Source of the DNA: PHAA01 sp040217755
GTDB taxonomy: Bacteria; Bacillota; Syntrophomonadia; Syntrophomonadales; Syntrophomonadaceae
Direction of reading: 5' to 3'
Assembly (NCBI GenBank): GCA_040217755.1
Contig: JBEHWJ010000002.1
Location: forward strand, 1 to 64,000
DNA: 64,000 nucleotides
The notes beneath the pieces were generated by a model. That model was given only the letters and a program-made list of their open reading frames with translations. It did not search any database and was not told where the DNA came from. The translations under genes and the position numbers were made by a program. This document shows, piece by piece, positions 26,192 through 35,261 of this stretch. Position 1 is the stretch's first letter, and every line of letters starts with the position of its first letter.

Positions 26192-26542
26192 GGCCAGGTC
26201 CTACCATATATGAGGTCGATTAATGGGGGACGATATACAAACTTCTTTTGTTTGAGGCCGCTTCATCGATCTGGTCACGTCTTGGCATCGACCCAACCCC
26301 TGCCTTATAGAGCAGTTGTTTTATATCTGCACCGGCCCAACAGGCAATAAGCCGAGCAGTATGGACTGAGCAAGTTTTTTGGCCGGACCATGGTGCCGCA
26401 CATGGATAAGTTTTACACGTGCCTCTTGTAATAGGGCCATTATCTGATAAAATGAAGGATGTAACGCTGTTATCGCTGTTAATTGCCTTTACCGTCTTAT
26501 AAGACAATAGATAAGCTTGTTACAAGAGGGAGGTGACATACT
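26192..26542. other. Intergenic gap without a recognised gene
   Basis: 351 bases between mtaB and the HIT gene. A 95-codon minus-strand frame starts at a TTG without a ribosome site and resembles no family, so I do not call it. A weak promoter-like pair, TTGTAA (26426) and TAAAAT (26448) with 16 bases between, points to the HIT gene. Confidence 0.4.
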
Positions 26543-26893
26543 GTGACTGCACCCGATTGCCTATTTTGCAAGATCGCGGCCAGGGAAATACCTGCGGATG
26601 TGATATATGAAGATGATCAGATGATCGCTATCCGCGATATCAATCCAGCGGCACCGGTCCATTTTTTGATAATTACCAAATCCCATGTCGCCTCGTTAGT
26701 GGATGCAGGCCCGGAACATACGGAGTTGCTGGGGAGCATACAGTTACTGGCCTCTCGCTTGGCCCGTCAGGAAGGTATTGCCGAACAGGGTTTTCGCCTG
26801 GTGAATAATTGTGGTAAATGGGGGGGGCAGTCCGTGTTCCACCTGCATTATCATGTGCTGGGCGGCAAACCGATGGGTTGGCCTCCCGAATAA
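26543..26893 (+). CDS. hinT: HIT family nucleotide-binding hydrolase
   Basis: 116 aa, the length of HinT. These proteins hydrolyse purine nucleoside phosphoramidates and acyl-AMP. The active-site triad motif is HLHYHVLGG near the C-terminus, and CLFCKIAAREIPA and IRDINPAAPVHFLIITK are typical of the N-terminal half. The start is GTG at 26543 behind GGGAGGTGA. Confidence 0.93.
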   Translation: MTAPDCLFCKIAAREIPADVIYEDDQMIAIRDINPAAPVHFLIITKSHVASLVDAGPEHTELLGSIQLLASRLARQEGIAEQGFRLVNNCGKWGGQSVFHLHYHVLGGKPMGWPPE

Positions 26894-26895
26894 TC

Positions 26896-26925
26896 TTGAC
26901 TCGAAGCCATTAAGAAATGTAGAAT
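26896..26925 (+). promoter_or_regulatory. Promoter of rpsU
   Basis: TTGACT (26896-26901), an 18-base spacer and TAGAAT (26920-26925). A TATAAT five bases on (26925-26930) may shift the start. Confidence 0.6.
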
Positions 26926-26968
26926 ATAATGGCGTCTATCAGCCCGGTCAGGTGAGGGGAGGGATATA

Positions 26969-27145
26969 ATGAGCGAAGTCAAAGTTGGAAAAAACGAATC
27001 CCTGGACAGTGCTCTTAAGCGGTTTAAGCGTACTTGTCAGAAGTCCGGGGTTATGCAAGATATCAGAAAACATGAACACTATGAGAAGCCCAGTATTCGT
27101 AAGAAAAAGAAGTCTGAAGCAGCCCGTAAGAAGAAAAAATTCTAA
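26969..27145 (+). CDS. rpsU: 30S ribosomal protein S21
   Basis: 58 aa: begins MSEVKVGKNESLDSALKRFK and ends in a lysine/arginine-rich tail (SIRKKKKSEAARKKKKF), both standard for S21. It sits near the 3' end of 16S rRNA and helps initiation. The ATG follows GGGGAGGG. A weak hairpin AAAAGC/GCTTTT near 27188-27206 may end the message. Confidence 0.95.
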   Translation: MSEVKVGKNESLDSALKRFKRTCQKSGVMQDIRKHEHYEKPSIRKKKKSEAARKKKKF

Positions 27146-27233
27146 GATCAAGTTAAGATAATGCAGAATCAAAAGTCTGGTGGGTGAAAAGCTTGCCAGG
27201 CTTTTTGTTAAACCGGTTTGGGAGGGGTATCGA

Positions 27234-27350
27234 GTGTCGTTCATGAATAAAGGGATGCAGAACAGGAAACAGAGAAAGGCCATGGTGGTGATCGTGGGAT
27301 TGGTTTTGCTCTCCTTTGTGCTCAGCATCGTAGCCGTGGGTATCTGGTAA
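27234..27350 (+). CDS. 38-residue single-pass membrane protein, Prli42/DUF4044-like layout
   Basis: Short frame starting at GTG 27234 with GGAGGGG six bases upstream. A basic N-terminus (MNKGMQNRKQRKA) is followed by one membrane helix (VVIVGLVLLSFVLSIVAVGIW) that ends the protein. The size, basic head and terminal helix resemble the Prli42 stressosome anchor of Bacillota, but I cannot confirm homology. It is followed by a strong terminator, which supports a real transcript. Confidence 0.55.
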   Translation: MSFMNKGMQNRKQRKAMVVIVGLVLLSFVLSIVAVGIW

Positions 27351-27388
27351 TTTTCTCGGGAACAGCAGAGATCAGCCAACCGGGAACA

Positions 27389-27417
27389 GAGTGTCGGTCC
27401 AACCGGCACTCTTTTTT
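27389..27417 (+). terminator. Terminator after the small membrane protein gene
   Basis: GAGTG-tCGGT-cca-ACCG-gCACTC followed by six T residues. Confidence 0.88.
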
Positions 27418-27478
27418 GTGGTTTTTCGAGAACGATAGGGGCGTCGACGTATAGGCAAGCATTTAGCAGCTTTGCCAA

Positions 27479-27506
27479 GCATATATTTATGTTGATACGT
27501 ATATAT
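27479..27506 (+). promoter_or_regulatory. Possible sporulation sigma-E-type promoter for yqfC-yqfD
   Basis: GCATATA (27479-27485) and CGTATATAT (27498-27506), spaced about as expected for sigma-E. The match is loose; it is offered because yqfC and yqfD are sigma-E genes in Bacillus. Confidence 0.25.
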
Positions 27507-27583
27507 CGCTATGAATTCGCTAAGTTGGCAGATAAACAAGTTTTGATCAGGAGTGCGGGTGTTGGGAAGAGGAGGGTAAATCG

Positions 27584-27862
27584 ATGGAGAATAAGCGGGA
27601 AGCGTTCAGCAAAGCCGTGGCTGATTTTTTGGAGATACCTGCAGACATAGTACTGGACTTGCCCAAACTGACCATTACCGGCAGGAATGAATTATACCTG
27701 GAAAATCACAAAGGGATTATAGAATATTCCACCTCCCGGATGAGGATCAATCTAAGCCGGGGATACCTGGAGGTAAGCGGAGATAACCTGGAGATTCAGG
27801 CCTTGATGCCGGATGAAATGAGGGTAATAGGCGACATCAGCAGTGTCAGGTATTTGGATTGA
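27584..27862 (+). CDS. yqfC: Sporulation protein YqfC
   Basis: 92 aa with the YabP/YqfC fold. The family signature is ADIVLDLPKLTITGRNELYLEN followed by a long run of beta strands. YqfC is made in the mother cell under sigma-E; its exact task is unknown. The ATG follows GAGGAGG, and yqfD starts 12 bases after the stop, the conserved pairing. Confidence 0.9.
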   Translation: MENKREAFSKAVADFLEIPADIVLDLPKLTITGRNELYLENHKGIIEYSTSRMRINLSRGYLEVSGDNLEIQALMPDEMRVIGDISSVRYLD

Positions 27863-27874
27863 TCGGAGGTACTT

Positions 27875-29089
27875 ATGGCTGGCAGGTTTTCCGACCAGAT
27901 AGGGGGATTCATATCGCTCCGTTTGAGAGGTCAGCACCAAGAGAAGATTATCAATTTGGCTCTGGTCCGGGGAATATACATTTGGGATATTAAACGGGAC
28001 GGCGATTATCTGTATTTGAAGGTTAGAAACAGCGGTTATGAAGCATTCAAGGTCATAGCCGAAGAACATGACTTCGAACTGGAGGTCCTGAAAAGAGACG
28101 GACTCCCCTTCTACAAAAAAATCCTTAAGCGACGAGTGGGATTATTGGGGGGGGCTGCCCTGTTCATCGCTGCCCTCTATCTGATCTCCTCATTTGTGTG
28201 GTTCGTCGATGTCAGCGGCAATCAAAAGGTAGAGGGCGCCCGGATCCTGGCTTCCGCCGCCCGTAATGGCGTCTACCCGGGAGCGGGGAAATGGAGCTTC
28301 AGCCGCATAGAAGCCGAAGAAGCCATGCTGCGGGAGTTGAGCGAGCTTACCTATGTCGAGTGTGATATCAAGGGAGTAAGAGCCAACATTAAAGTGGTAG
28401 AAAAGATTCTGCCTGATCCGCACGTAACCGGACCCTGCGACATCGTCGCCGAACGGGATGGACTGGTGGAAGAGGTACTGGTGCTTAATGGCCGGGCCAA
28501 TGTTCAAAAAGGAAACGTTGTAGTCAAGGGAGATGTATTGATATCCGGCATTTTCGTTCCTACTCCGCCGCTGGAAGGCCTGCCCCCGGACCCCAACGCG
28601 GTTACCGAACCGACCTTGGTCCGGGCCCGGGGCCATATAAAGGCCAGGACCTGGTATGAAGGGTACGGTGAGGCGAAAAGAATACAAGAAGATACCGTAC
28701 TGACCGGGGAAAAGTACCTGCGCTTGGCTGTTAAAACCCCCTGGCGGGTGATGACGGTGATCGGAAAAGGGGATATTCCTTTTTTGTCCTATGAGCAACG
28801 GGAGAGAGGCTGGGCCGGTCCCGGTGACTGGGGTCTGGGTTGGACCGAATACCGCGAGCAAAAGGTAGAGACTACCCAATTCAGTGAAAATGAGGCGGTT
28901 GAAACGGCGCGGCAGACGGCAATGGCCAACCTTAAGGCAAAAATGGAGGGCGATGTTAAAATAGTAGATTCACGCCTGGAAGTATTGTCCTCGCCCAGCG
29001 ATCCTATCGTGAGGATAAAGGTATTTGTGGAAGGGCTCGAAGACATCGGGATGCCTCAAGCCGTCGAGGCCGGGGAAATTAGTAGATAA
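27875..29089 (+). CDS. yqfD: Sporulation protein YqfD
   Basis: 404-aa membrane protein. A cytoplasmic N-terminal domain (about 1-88) precedes one membrane helix (about 89-111, LLGGAALFIAALYLISSFVW). The outer part starts with a POTRA/FtsQ-like segment (VDVSGNQKVEGARI) and extends about 290 residues. Like SpoIV-type engulfment proteins it probably acts in the mother-cell membrane around the forespore, but the function is not established. Confidence 0.9.
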   Translation: MAGRFSDQIGGFISLRLRGQHQEKIINLALVRGIYIWDIKRDGDYLYLKVRNSGYEAFKVIAEEHDFELEVLKRDGLPFYKKILKRRVGLLGGAALFIAALYLISSFVWFVDVSGNQKVEGARILASAARNGVYPGAGKWSFSRIEAEEAMLRELSELTYVECDIKGVRANIKVVEKILPDPHVTGPCDIVAERDGLVEEVLVLNGRANVQKGNVVVKGDVLISGIFVPTPPLEGLPPDPNAVTEPTLVRARGHIKARTWYEGYGEAKRIQEDTVLTGEKYLRLAVKTPWRVMTVIGKGDIPFLSYEQRERGWAGPGDWGLGWTEYREQKVETTQFSENEAVETARQTAMANLKAKMEGDVKIVDSRLEVLSSPSDPIVRIKVFVEGLEDIGMPQAVEAGEISR

Positions 29090-29148
29090 ACCTGTTTTTA
29101 TGCTATACTTATCAGCAAATATGGTAATGGCCGGGAGGTTTATGGCGT

Positions 29149-30111
29149 TTGGCCGAAAAAGAAAGTAAATATGCCATTAGGAACAACCAACATGCCGCCA
29201 TCTTTTTTGGGACGGGAGATGAAAACTTCCGCTATCTAAAGGAAATCAGCGGTGCTGATATGTCTGCTCGCGGAGCAGACATTTATGTACGTGGGCCTGA
29301 AGAACAGGTGGACTATTCCCTGCAATTGATATCCGACTTGATGGAGATCGTCGAGAGGGAAGGGCAACTGAACATCAACGATATCGGTTATGTGGACAAA
29401 CTCCTCAAAAAAGGGGAGAAGCCGAGTTATCAGGCTATAGTGTCCGGGACTCTTATAACGACAGCCCGCGGTAAGGCCATCAAAGCCAGGACCATGGGCC
29501 AAAAGAGATATGTGCAGGCTATCCTCAAGGACGATGTCGTGTTTGGCATCGGCCCGGCCGGAACCGGGAAGACCTATCTGGCGGTAGCCATGGGGGCTCG
29601 GGCGTTACGCAATAAAGAAGTCGAGCGGATCATATTGGTCCGGCCGGCGGTCGAGGCGGGCGAAAAACTGGGCTTCCTGCCCGGGGATTTGATAGAAAAG
29701 GTCAATCCCTATCTGCGGCCGCTGTATGACAGCTTGTTTGACATACTGGGAGTAGATATCACCCAGCGGTATCTGGACAAAAATATTATCGAGATCGCTC
29801 CCTTGGCCTATATGCGGGGGCGGACCTTGAACAGCGCTTTCATTATTCTTGACGAGGCCCAGAACACCACGCCCCAGCAGATGAAGATGTTCCTGACCCG
29901 GTTGGGTTTCGGGTCGCAAACGGTCGTAACCGGCGACATCACTCAGGTAGATTTGCCCAAGGAGGAATATTCAGGTTTAATCGAGATTCAGAAGATCCTG
30001 AGCGGAATCAAGGGGATATCGTTCGAGTACCTGGGTAAAGAGGATGTAGTGCGTCATCCCTTGGTGCAAAAGATCATAAACGCCTATGAGGTTCATGAAG
30101 CCAGGCAATAG
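29149..30111 (+). CDS. phoH: PhoH-like ATPase (YbeZ)
   Basis: 320-aa P-loop ATPase. Walker A is GPAGTGKT (135-142) and Walker B is FIILDEAQN; an N-terminal KH-like region (about 15-70) precedes the ATPase. YbeZ works with the endoribonuclease YbeY, encoded two genes downstream, in rRNA processing. The start is TTG at 29149 ten bases after GGGAGG; the ATG at 29142 is in another frame and stops after eight codons. Confidence 0.92.
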   Translation: MAEKESKYAIRNNQHAAIFFGTGDENFRYLKEISGADMSARGADIYVRGPEEQVDYSLQLISDLMEIVEREGQLNINDIGYVDKLLKKGEKPSYQAIVSGTLITTARGKAIKARTMGQKRYVQAILKDDVVFGIGPAGTGKTYLAVAMGARALRNKEVERIILVRPAVEAGEKLGFLPGDLIEKVNPYLRPLYDSLFDILGVDITQRYLDKNIIEIAPLAYMRGRTLNSAFIILDEAQNTTPQQMKMFLTRLGFGSQTVVTGDITQVDLPKEEYSGLIEIQKILSGIKGISFEYLGKEDVVRHPLVQKIINAYEVHEARQ

Positions 30112-30134
30112 GCTGGCTTTTCGAGGAGAATGAG

Positions 30135-32330
30135 ATGAAGTTCGCCAACATCTTCAGGTATTTTTTAGAAGGGAAAACCAGACATATCTGGAGAAATCCC
30201 AGAGTTGTCAAACTGGTAGCGGTTTTTGCTTTGATCGCCATCATCACTGCTACTTTGTTCAGCGCTTCCAATCCGCAGCAGGTTTCACTGCGCCTGGATG
30301 AAGTGGCCAAACGAAACATCGTCTCCGAGACCAATGCGGTAGTGGTGGATGAAAAGCGGACCGAGGAACTGCGCGAGCAAGCGGCCGCCAAGGTGCAGAA
30401 ATCGTACCAGGAGGACCGCGAAGCTTTGAATAGCGCGCGGGCTCAGGTGAACGGCATATACGATGATTTCAAGATGGTTCTGGCCTCCGCCACTCCTGAT
30501 AAAAGAACACCGGTACGGAGCAAGCTGCAAGAGCTGGTCAGCAGTAAGGACGTCAATAGCGGTTACAACCTGACCACTTTGACCAACTATCTGTTGACTA
30601 CCAGCCCTGAGGATCTGGAAAAGATGCGGCAAGCCAGTCTGGGAATCCTGGATAAGGCGATGGGCAAGCCGGTTACCCAGGAAGCTCTGGCCAGCATCTA
30701 TGGAGAGGTCCGCAGTGAAGCTGGCAAAATAGCCTTTAATCCAGCCGCCGTGGAGATAATCCAGATAATCACTATCGATGCTATCCGCCCCAACCTGATC
30801 TATAACCAGCAGGCTACCGAAGCTGCCATTGAGCAAGCCAGGAATGCGGTTGAACCGGTACGCAAGAACGTATTGGCCGGCGAGGTCATCGTCAGGGAAG
30901 GCGACCGGGTCACCGCTGAGCAGATCTCTGTACTGGAGCAACTAGGGATTCAAAGGACGGAAAGCTATGCCCTGGTTTTGATAGGATTGGCCGGCTTCGT
31001 TCTTTTGAGTATTTGGCTGGTGCGGGAGTACCTTAAACGCTACCACCGGGATATCCTGCAGAACGACAAGCTGTTGCTGCTGCTGGGTTTGATCGTGGTG
31101 ATGGTGGTCTTGCTGGCCCGGGTCGTGACCGCGGTGAAAATAGCTGAGCGGCCGGAGATAAACGTTATGGCTGGTTATCTTGCCCCGGTCGCGTTCGGTT
31201 CGATGCTGATTGCTATTTTGATCGACAACCGCCTGGCCTATTTCATCACCATGATAATGGCGCTTTTTGTGGGGCTGCTCACCGAGAACAACCAGCTGGC
31301 TTTGATAACGGTGGCCTTCGTCAGTGGAACAGTGGGTGTCTACCGGGTGACCCGGTTAAGCCAAACCGGCGACCTGGCCCGGGCCGGATTTTTCATCGCC
31401 ACCGCCAATGTGGCGGCGATACTGGCGGTGGAGTTGATATCCGGCAGCGTCAACATAAGCGTGGCTTTGGCGGGCATAATGCTGGGTGTCATCAGCGGTA
31501 TTCTTTCCGCGGTATTGACCATCGGTGCGCTGCCTTATCTGGAGAGCGCCTTCTCCATCACAAGTATGATCAAGCTCCTGGAAATATCCAATCCTAACCA
31601 TGAACTTCTCAAGCGGCTTCTGATCGAAGCCCCCGGGACTTACCATCACAGCTTGATGGTGGGTAACCTGGCTGAAGCCTCGGCGCAGGCGGTGGGAGCC
31701 AATCCCCTGCTGGTCCGGGCCGGGGCTTACTTTCACGACATCGGTAAAATCAAGCGGCCGGAATATTTCGTCGAGAACCAACGCGGTTTTGACGAACCCC
31801 ATAACAAGATCGCCCCGGCGCTGAGCGCCCTCATCATTATCTCCCATGTGAAAGAAGGGGTGGAATTGGCCCGGGAAGCCCGTTTACCCCAGGTAATAAT
31901 CGATTTCATAGCCAGCCATCACGGTACCAGCCTGGCCAAGTATTTCTATACCCAGGCTATAGCCGAGGAAGGTGAAGGCATGGTCAGCGAGGATAGTTTC
32001 AGATATGAAGGGCCCAAACCCCAGACCAAGGAGGTAGCCCTGGTGATGCTGGCCGATGCGGTGGAGGCGGCGGTACGTTCCCTGCCCAACCCCAACATGG
32101 ATAATATCCGGATAATGGTCAGCAAGATTATCCGGGATAAACTAAATGATCACCAGTTGGATGAATGCGACTTGACGTTCAAGGATCTGGACGTACTGGG
32201 CAACAGCTTTTGCAGTGTTCTCGGCGGTGTGTATCACAAGCGTATAGAATATCCCGACATTGTCCAGGAATTTACCGTGAGGAGGGCCCCCGTTGGAAAC
32301 GATGATAACCAACCAGCAGACCAGGGTTGA
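30135..32330 (+). CDS. pgpH: 7TM-HD cyclic-di-AMP phosphodiesterase (PgpH/YqfF family)
   Basis: 731 aa. One N-terminal membrane helix (about 24-42), a large extracellular 7TMR-HDED domain (about 50-270), seven membrane helices (about 275-480), then a cytoplasmic HD domain with HHSLMVGNLAEAS, FHDIGK and SHVKEGVELA plus SHHGTS. The family hydrolyses c-di-AMP to pApA and so affects potassium and osmotic balance. It overlaps ybeY by 38 bases. Confidence 0.92.
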   Translation: MKFANIFRYFLEGKTRHIWRNPRVVKLVAVFALIAIITATLFSASNPQQVSLRLDEVAKRNIVSETNAVVVDEKRTEELREQAAAKVQKSYQEDREALNSARAQVNGIYDDFKMVLASATPDKRTPVRSKLQELVSSKDVNSGYNLTTLTNYLLTTSPEDLEKMRQASLGILDKAMGKPVTQEALASIYGEVRSEAGKIAFNPAAVEIIQIITIDAIRPNLIYNQQATEAAIEQARNAVEPVRKNVLAGEVIVREGDRVTAEQISVLEQLGIQRTESYALVLIGLAGFVLLSIWLVREYLKRYHRDILQNDKLLLLLGLIVVMVVLLARVVTAVKIAERPEINVMAGYLAPVAFGSMLIAILIDNRLAYFITMIMALFVGLLTENNQLALITVAFVSGTVGVYRVTRLSQTGDLARAGFFIATANVAAILAVELISGSVNISVALAGIMLGVISGILSAVLTIGALPYLESAFSITSMIKLLEISNPNHELLKRLLIEAPGTYHHSLMVGNLAEASAQAVGANPLLVRAGAYFHDIGKIKRPEYFVENQRGFDEPHNKIAPALSALIIISHVKEGVELAREARLPQVIIDFIASHHGTSLAKYFYTQAIAEEGEGMVSEDSFRYEGPKPQTKEVALVMLADAVEAAVRSLPNPNMDNIRIMVSKIIRDKLNDHQLDECDLTFKDLDVLGNSFCSVLGGVYHKRIEYPDIVQEFTVRRAPVGNDDNQPADQG

Positions 32331-32760
32331 ATTTGACCAGCATTTGGAAGATACCATAATAGCGGTGGCGAACGCTGCCGCCCGCATGCATGATCTCGGA
32401 CCGGACACCGAGTTGAGTATCTTATTGGTGGATAATGAGTATAGCAGGAAACTCAACTCTTTGTACCGGGGTCAGGATACGGCTACCGATGTGCTCTCCT
32501 TCGCCATGAATGAGCTGGGTGAAGATGAACCCGCTTATCAATCGGAGGAGACCAATATTCTGGGCGACATAGTAATTTCACTGGAAAAGGCGGCGGAACA
32601 AAGCAAGGAATACGGGCACAGTCTGGCCCGCGAGGTAGGATTTCTGACTGCCCACGGTCTGCTGCACCTGCTGGGTTTCGAACATGACACCGAATCCGGA
32701 GACCGGGATATGCAAGCCTGGCAGGAAAAGATATTGCAGAGTACCAACCTGGAAAGGTAG
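32293..32760 (+). CDS. ybeY: Endoribonuclease YbeY
   Basis: 155 aa. Zinc-dependent RNase for 16S rRNA 3' maturation and ribosome quality control. The metal motif is HGLLHLLGFEHD with H121, H125 and H131. The start is a TTG at 32293 with GGAGG nine bases upstream, inside the end of pgpH; an ATG three codons later is also possible. The DTATDVLSF segment is conserved in the family. Confidence 0.94.
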   Translation: METMITNQQTRVEFDQHLEDTIIAVANAAARMHDLGPDTELSILLVDNEYSRKLNSLYRGQDTATDVLSFAMNELGEDEPAYQSEETNILGDIVISLEKAAEQSKEYGHSLAREVGFLTAHGLLHLLGFEHDTESGDRDMQAWQEKILQSTNLER

Positions 32761-32766
32761 ACTGAG

Positions 32767-33126
32767 ATGAAAAGGCTGAGCGGCAGTTTCTCCTGTGCTA
32801 TTCAAGGGATATATCACTCCGTGGCCAGCAGCCCCAACATGAGGATACACCTTCTGGCGGCCGCGGCAGTGATTGGCTTGGGATATGCGGTCGACCTGAC
32901 CAGGATCGAATGGGCGTTGCTCAGCCTGACTGTCTTCATGGTACTGGCGGCGGAGACGGTCAACAGTGCCATAGAAAAAACCGTGGACCTGGTCGGCCCG
33001 GAGCGGCACCCGTTGGCCCGACTGGCTAAAGACATGGCGGCCGGGGCAGTATTGCTGACAGCGCTCAATGCGCTGGTTATGGCGGTGCTTTTGTTCGGTC
33101 CGCATCTGCAGAGACTAGTAGATTGA
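32767..33126 (+). CDS. dgkA: Diacylglycerol/undecaprenol kinase
   Basis: 119-aa integral membrane kinase with three helices. The active-site segment AAETVNSAIEKTVDLVGPE is intact, including the conserved glutamates. In Gram-positives these enzymes mainly phosphorylate undecaprenol for wall synthesis. It sits between ybeY and cdd as in Bacillus; its stop overlaps the upstream leader of cdd. Confidence 0.92.
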   Translation: MKRLSGSFSCAIQGIYHSVASSPNMRIHLLAAAAVIGLGYAVDLTRIEWALLSLTVFMVLAAETVNSAIEKTVDLVGPERHPLARLAKDMAAGAVLLTALNALVMAVLLFGPHLQRLVD

Positions 33127-33140
33127 CGGGGGATGACGGC

Positions 33141-33530
33141 ATGCAACCAAAAGACCTGTTAACCGCAGCTCGTAAGGCCCAGGAGATGGCCTATGCGCCT
33201 TATTCCCATTATCGGGTAGGAGCCGCTCTTTTAACGACCGGGGGCAAGCTCTTCACCGGTGCCAATATAGAAAATGCTTCTTACAGCATGACCATTTGCG
33301 CGGAGCGGGTGGCAGTCTTCGGTGCCGTGATGGCAGGGGAGACAGAATTTGAGGCCCTGGCTGTCGCCAGCAGCGGCAGCGAGCGGGTCATGCCGTGTGG
33401 AGCCTGTCTTCAGGTTTTGGCCGAATTCGCCCCCGGAATCCGGATAATAACCAGCGACGCCAAAGGTGAATTGAAGGAATATAGCTTGAAAGACTTGCTG
33501 CCCTGCGCATTTACCTGGCAAGCCAAATAA
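33141..33530 (+). CDS. cdd: Cytidine deaminase
   Basis: 129-aa tetrameric zinc deaminase that converts cytidine to uridine for pyrimidine salvage. Zinc ligand C53 and proton-shuttling E55 lie in TICAERVAVF; C86 and C89 are in PCGACLQVL. YSHYRVGAALL and ENASYSM bind substrate. I start at the ATG 33141 behind GGGGGATGA; an upstream TTG gives six extra residues. Confidence 0.95.
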   Translation: MQPKDLLTAARKAQEMAYAPYSHYRVGAALLTTGGKLFTGANIENASYSMTICAERVAVFGAVMAGETEFEALAVASSGSERVMPCGACLQVLAEFAPGIRIITSDAKGELKEYSLKDLLPCAFTWQAK

Positions 33531-33614
33531 GAACCTTGGATTGGTTTGGTAATGAGTGGGGTAATTTATTATTATGCGGTCGCGGCTAATTCCAAGCAGG
33601 AGGGTAAAATTAAT

Positions 33615-34496
33615 TTGAAGTCCGGATTTGTAAGCATCATCGGCCGGCCCAATGTGGGTAAGTCGACCCTGATAAACAAGCTGATAGGTTCCAAAATCGC
33701 TATAGTATCAGATAAACCGCAGACTACCCGGACCAGGATCCAGGGTATTCTGACCCTGGAGCAGGGACAGATAATTTTTATCGATACCCCCGGCATGCAC
33801 AAGCCCAAGCATCTCCTGGGCGAATATATGATGAAGGTGTCCACCCAGAGCCTGCAAGAAGTAGACCTCATCTATTATATTACCGATGTAACCCATCCCT
33901 TTGGACCAGGAGAACAATACATCATCGATCAACTAAGAAATACTGAGGTCCCGGTATTTCTGCTGTTGAACAAGGTCGACCTGGTGGACCAGGAGTTAAT
34001 CCCCCGGTTCATGCAGCCGTTCTGCCACCAGATGAAATTCACGGAATGCATACCGATCTCAGCCTCCCAAGGTATCAACCTGGACAGGTTGTTGCAGGCT
34101 ACTTTTGAATATTTGCCGGAAGGACCGCAATACTATCCGGAAGATGATTTGACCGATCAACCGGTGTCTTTTATCGTGGCGGAATTGATACGCGAGAAGG
34201 CCTTGATTTTGACCCGGGATGAGGTGCCTCATTCGCTGGCAGTAGAGATAGAGGAATTCAAGCATCAAGGCCCTGGCAAGGTCTATATAAGAGCGGTCAT
34301 CAACACCGAACGGGATTCGCAAAAGGGCATAATCATCGGTAAAAAGGGACAAATGCTTAAAAAAATAGGGGAACAGGCGCGCACCGATATAGAAAGAATG
34401 ATGAACGCCTCGGTCTACCTTGACCTTTGGATAAAGGTGAAGAAAAACTGGCGTGATAACCAGAACAACCTCAACCAATTGGGCTATCGCACGTAG
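33615..34496 (+). CDS. era: GTPase Era
   Basis: 293 aa. Era binds the 3' end of 16S rRNA and promotes 30S assembly. G1 is GRPNVGKS (10-17), G3 is DTPG, G4 is NKVD, and the C-terminal KH domain contains IIIGKKGQMLKKIGEQAR. The start is a TTG at 33615 nine bases after GGAGGG, matching the family N-terminus; an ATG 23 codons upstream adds an unrelated stretch. Confidence 0.95.
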   Translation: MKSGFVSIIGRPNVGKSTLINKLIGSKIAIVSDKPQTTRTRIQGILTLEQGQIIFIDTPGMHKPKHLLGEYMMKVSTQSLQEVDLIYYITDVTHPFGPGEQYIIDQLRNTEVPVFLLLNKVDLVDQELIPRFMQPFCHQMKFTECIPISASQGINLDRLLQATFEYLPEGPQYYPEDDLTDQPVSFIVAELIREKALILTRDEVPHSLAVEIEEFKHQGPGKVYIRAVINTERDSQKGIIIGKKGQMLKKIGEQARTDIERMMNASVYLDLWIKVKKNWRDNQNNLNQLGYRT

Positions 34497-34545
34497 GGAC
34501 GGTTGGGGGTGAAGGCCGAAATACGGGGAGAGGGACATTACAGGC

Positions 34546-35211
34546 ATGATCGATTTGGCTTCATATATAGACAGCACCAATTTAAAACCGGAGGCCCGGC
34601 AGATCGATATTGAGGAGTTATGCCGGGAAGCGCTCGAGCATCATATGGCAGCGGTATGCGTGCATCCATATCGGCTGCCCCTCGGCCGCCGCTTACTGGC
34701 CGGGACCACGGTGCATCTTTGTACTGTGGTGGGGTTCCCGCTGGGTGCCGATGGCCTGGCCAGCAAGGCTTACTCGGCCTCGACCGCCCTGGGAGAGGGC
34801 GCCGATGAGCTGGATATGGTCATCAATATCGGGGCGGTCAAGGACCGGGATTACCGTACGGTGGGCAAGGAGATCGAGGTGATAGCGGCCCTTAAGCAGG
34901 AATACCGGTTCATCCTCAAGGTGATCATCGAAACCGCTTATTTAAATCATGAAGAGCTGGCTGAACTCATCAGGTTGATAAACCAAACCGAAGCCGATTT
35001 CGTTAAAACATCGACCGGATTTGGGCCTCGGGGGGCCAGCCTCGAAGATATCACCAACATCATCAAATACAGGAGACCGCCTCTCAAAATCAAGGCATCG
35101 GGAGGAATCCGGGACCTGGATCAGGCTTTGGCGATGATCGAGGCCGGAGCGGACCGGCTCGGCACCAGCAGCGCCGGTCAGTTGTTAAAGGAGTACCGGG
35201 CCGCCCGATAA
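34546..35211 (+). CDS. deoC: Deoxyribose-phosphate aldolase
   Basis: 221 aa, TIM-barrel class I aldolase that splits 2-deoxyribose-5-phosphate to glyceraldehyde-3-phosphate and acetaldehyde. The Schiff-base lysine is K154 (DFVKTSTGFG) and the relay lysine K183 (KIKASGGIRD). Together with cdd it gives a nucleoside salvage pair around era. The ATG overlaps no gene; the stop abuts the recO region. Confidence 0.94.
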   Translation: MIDLASYIDSTNLKPEARQIDIEELCREALEHHMAAVCVHPYRLPLGRRLLAGTTVHLCTVVGFPLGADGLASKAYSASTALGEGADELDMVINIGAVKDRDYRTVGKEIEVIAALKQEYRFILKVIIETAYLNHEELAELIRLINQTEADFVKTSTGFGPRGASLEDITNIIKYRRPPLKIKASGGIRDLDQALAMIEAGADRLGTSSAGQLLKEYRAAR

Positions 35212-35261
35212 TGCCTGCCTCCCCAATAGAACGAGGAACCAGAATAATTAAGGAGCCATGC

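Noticed and set aside
26220..26507. 95-codon minus-strand frame between mtaB and the HIT gene
   Set aside because: TTG start without a ribosome site, no recognisable family, odd composition; treated as non-coding.
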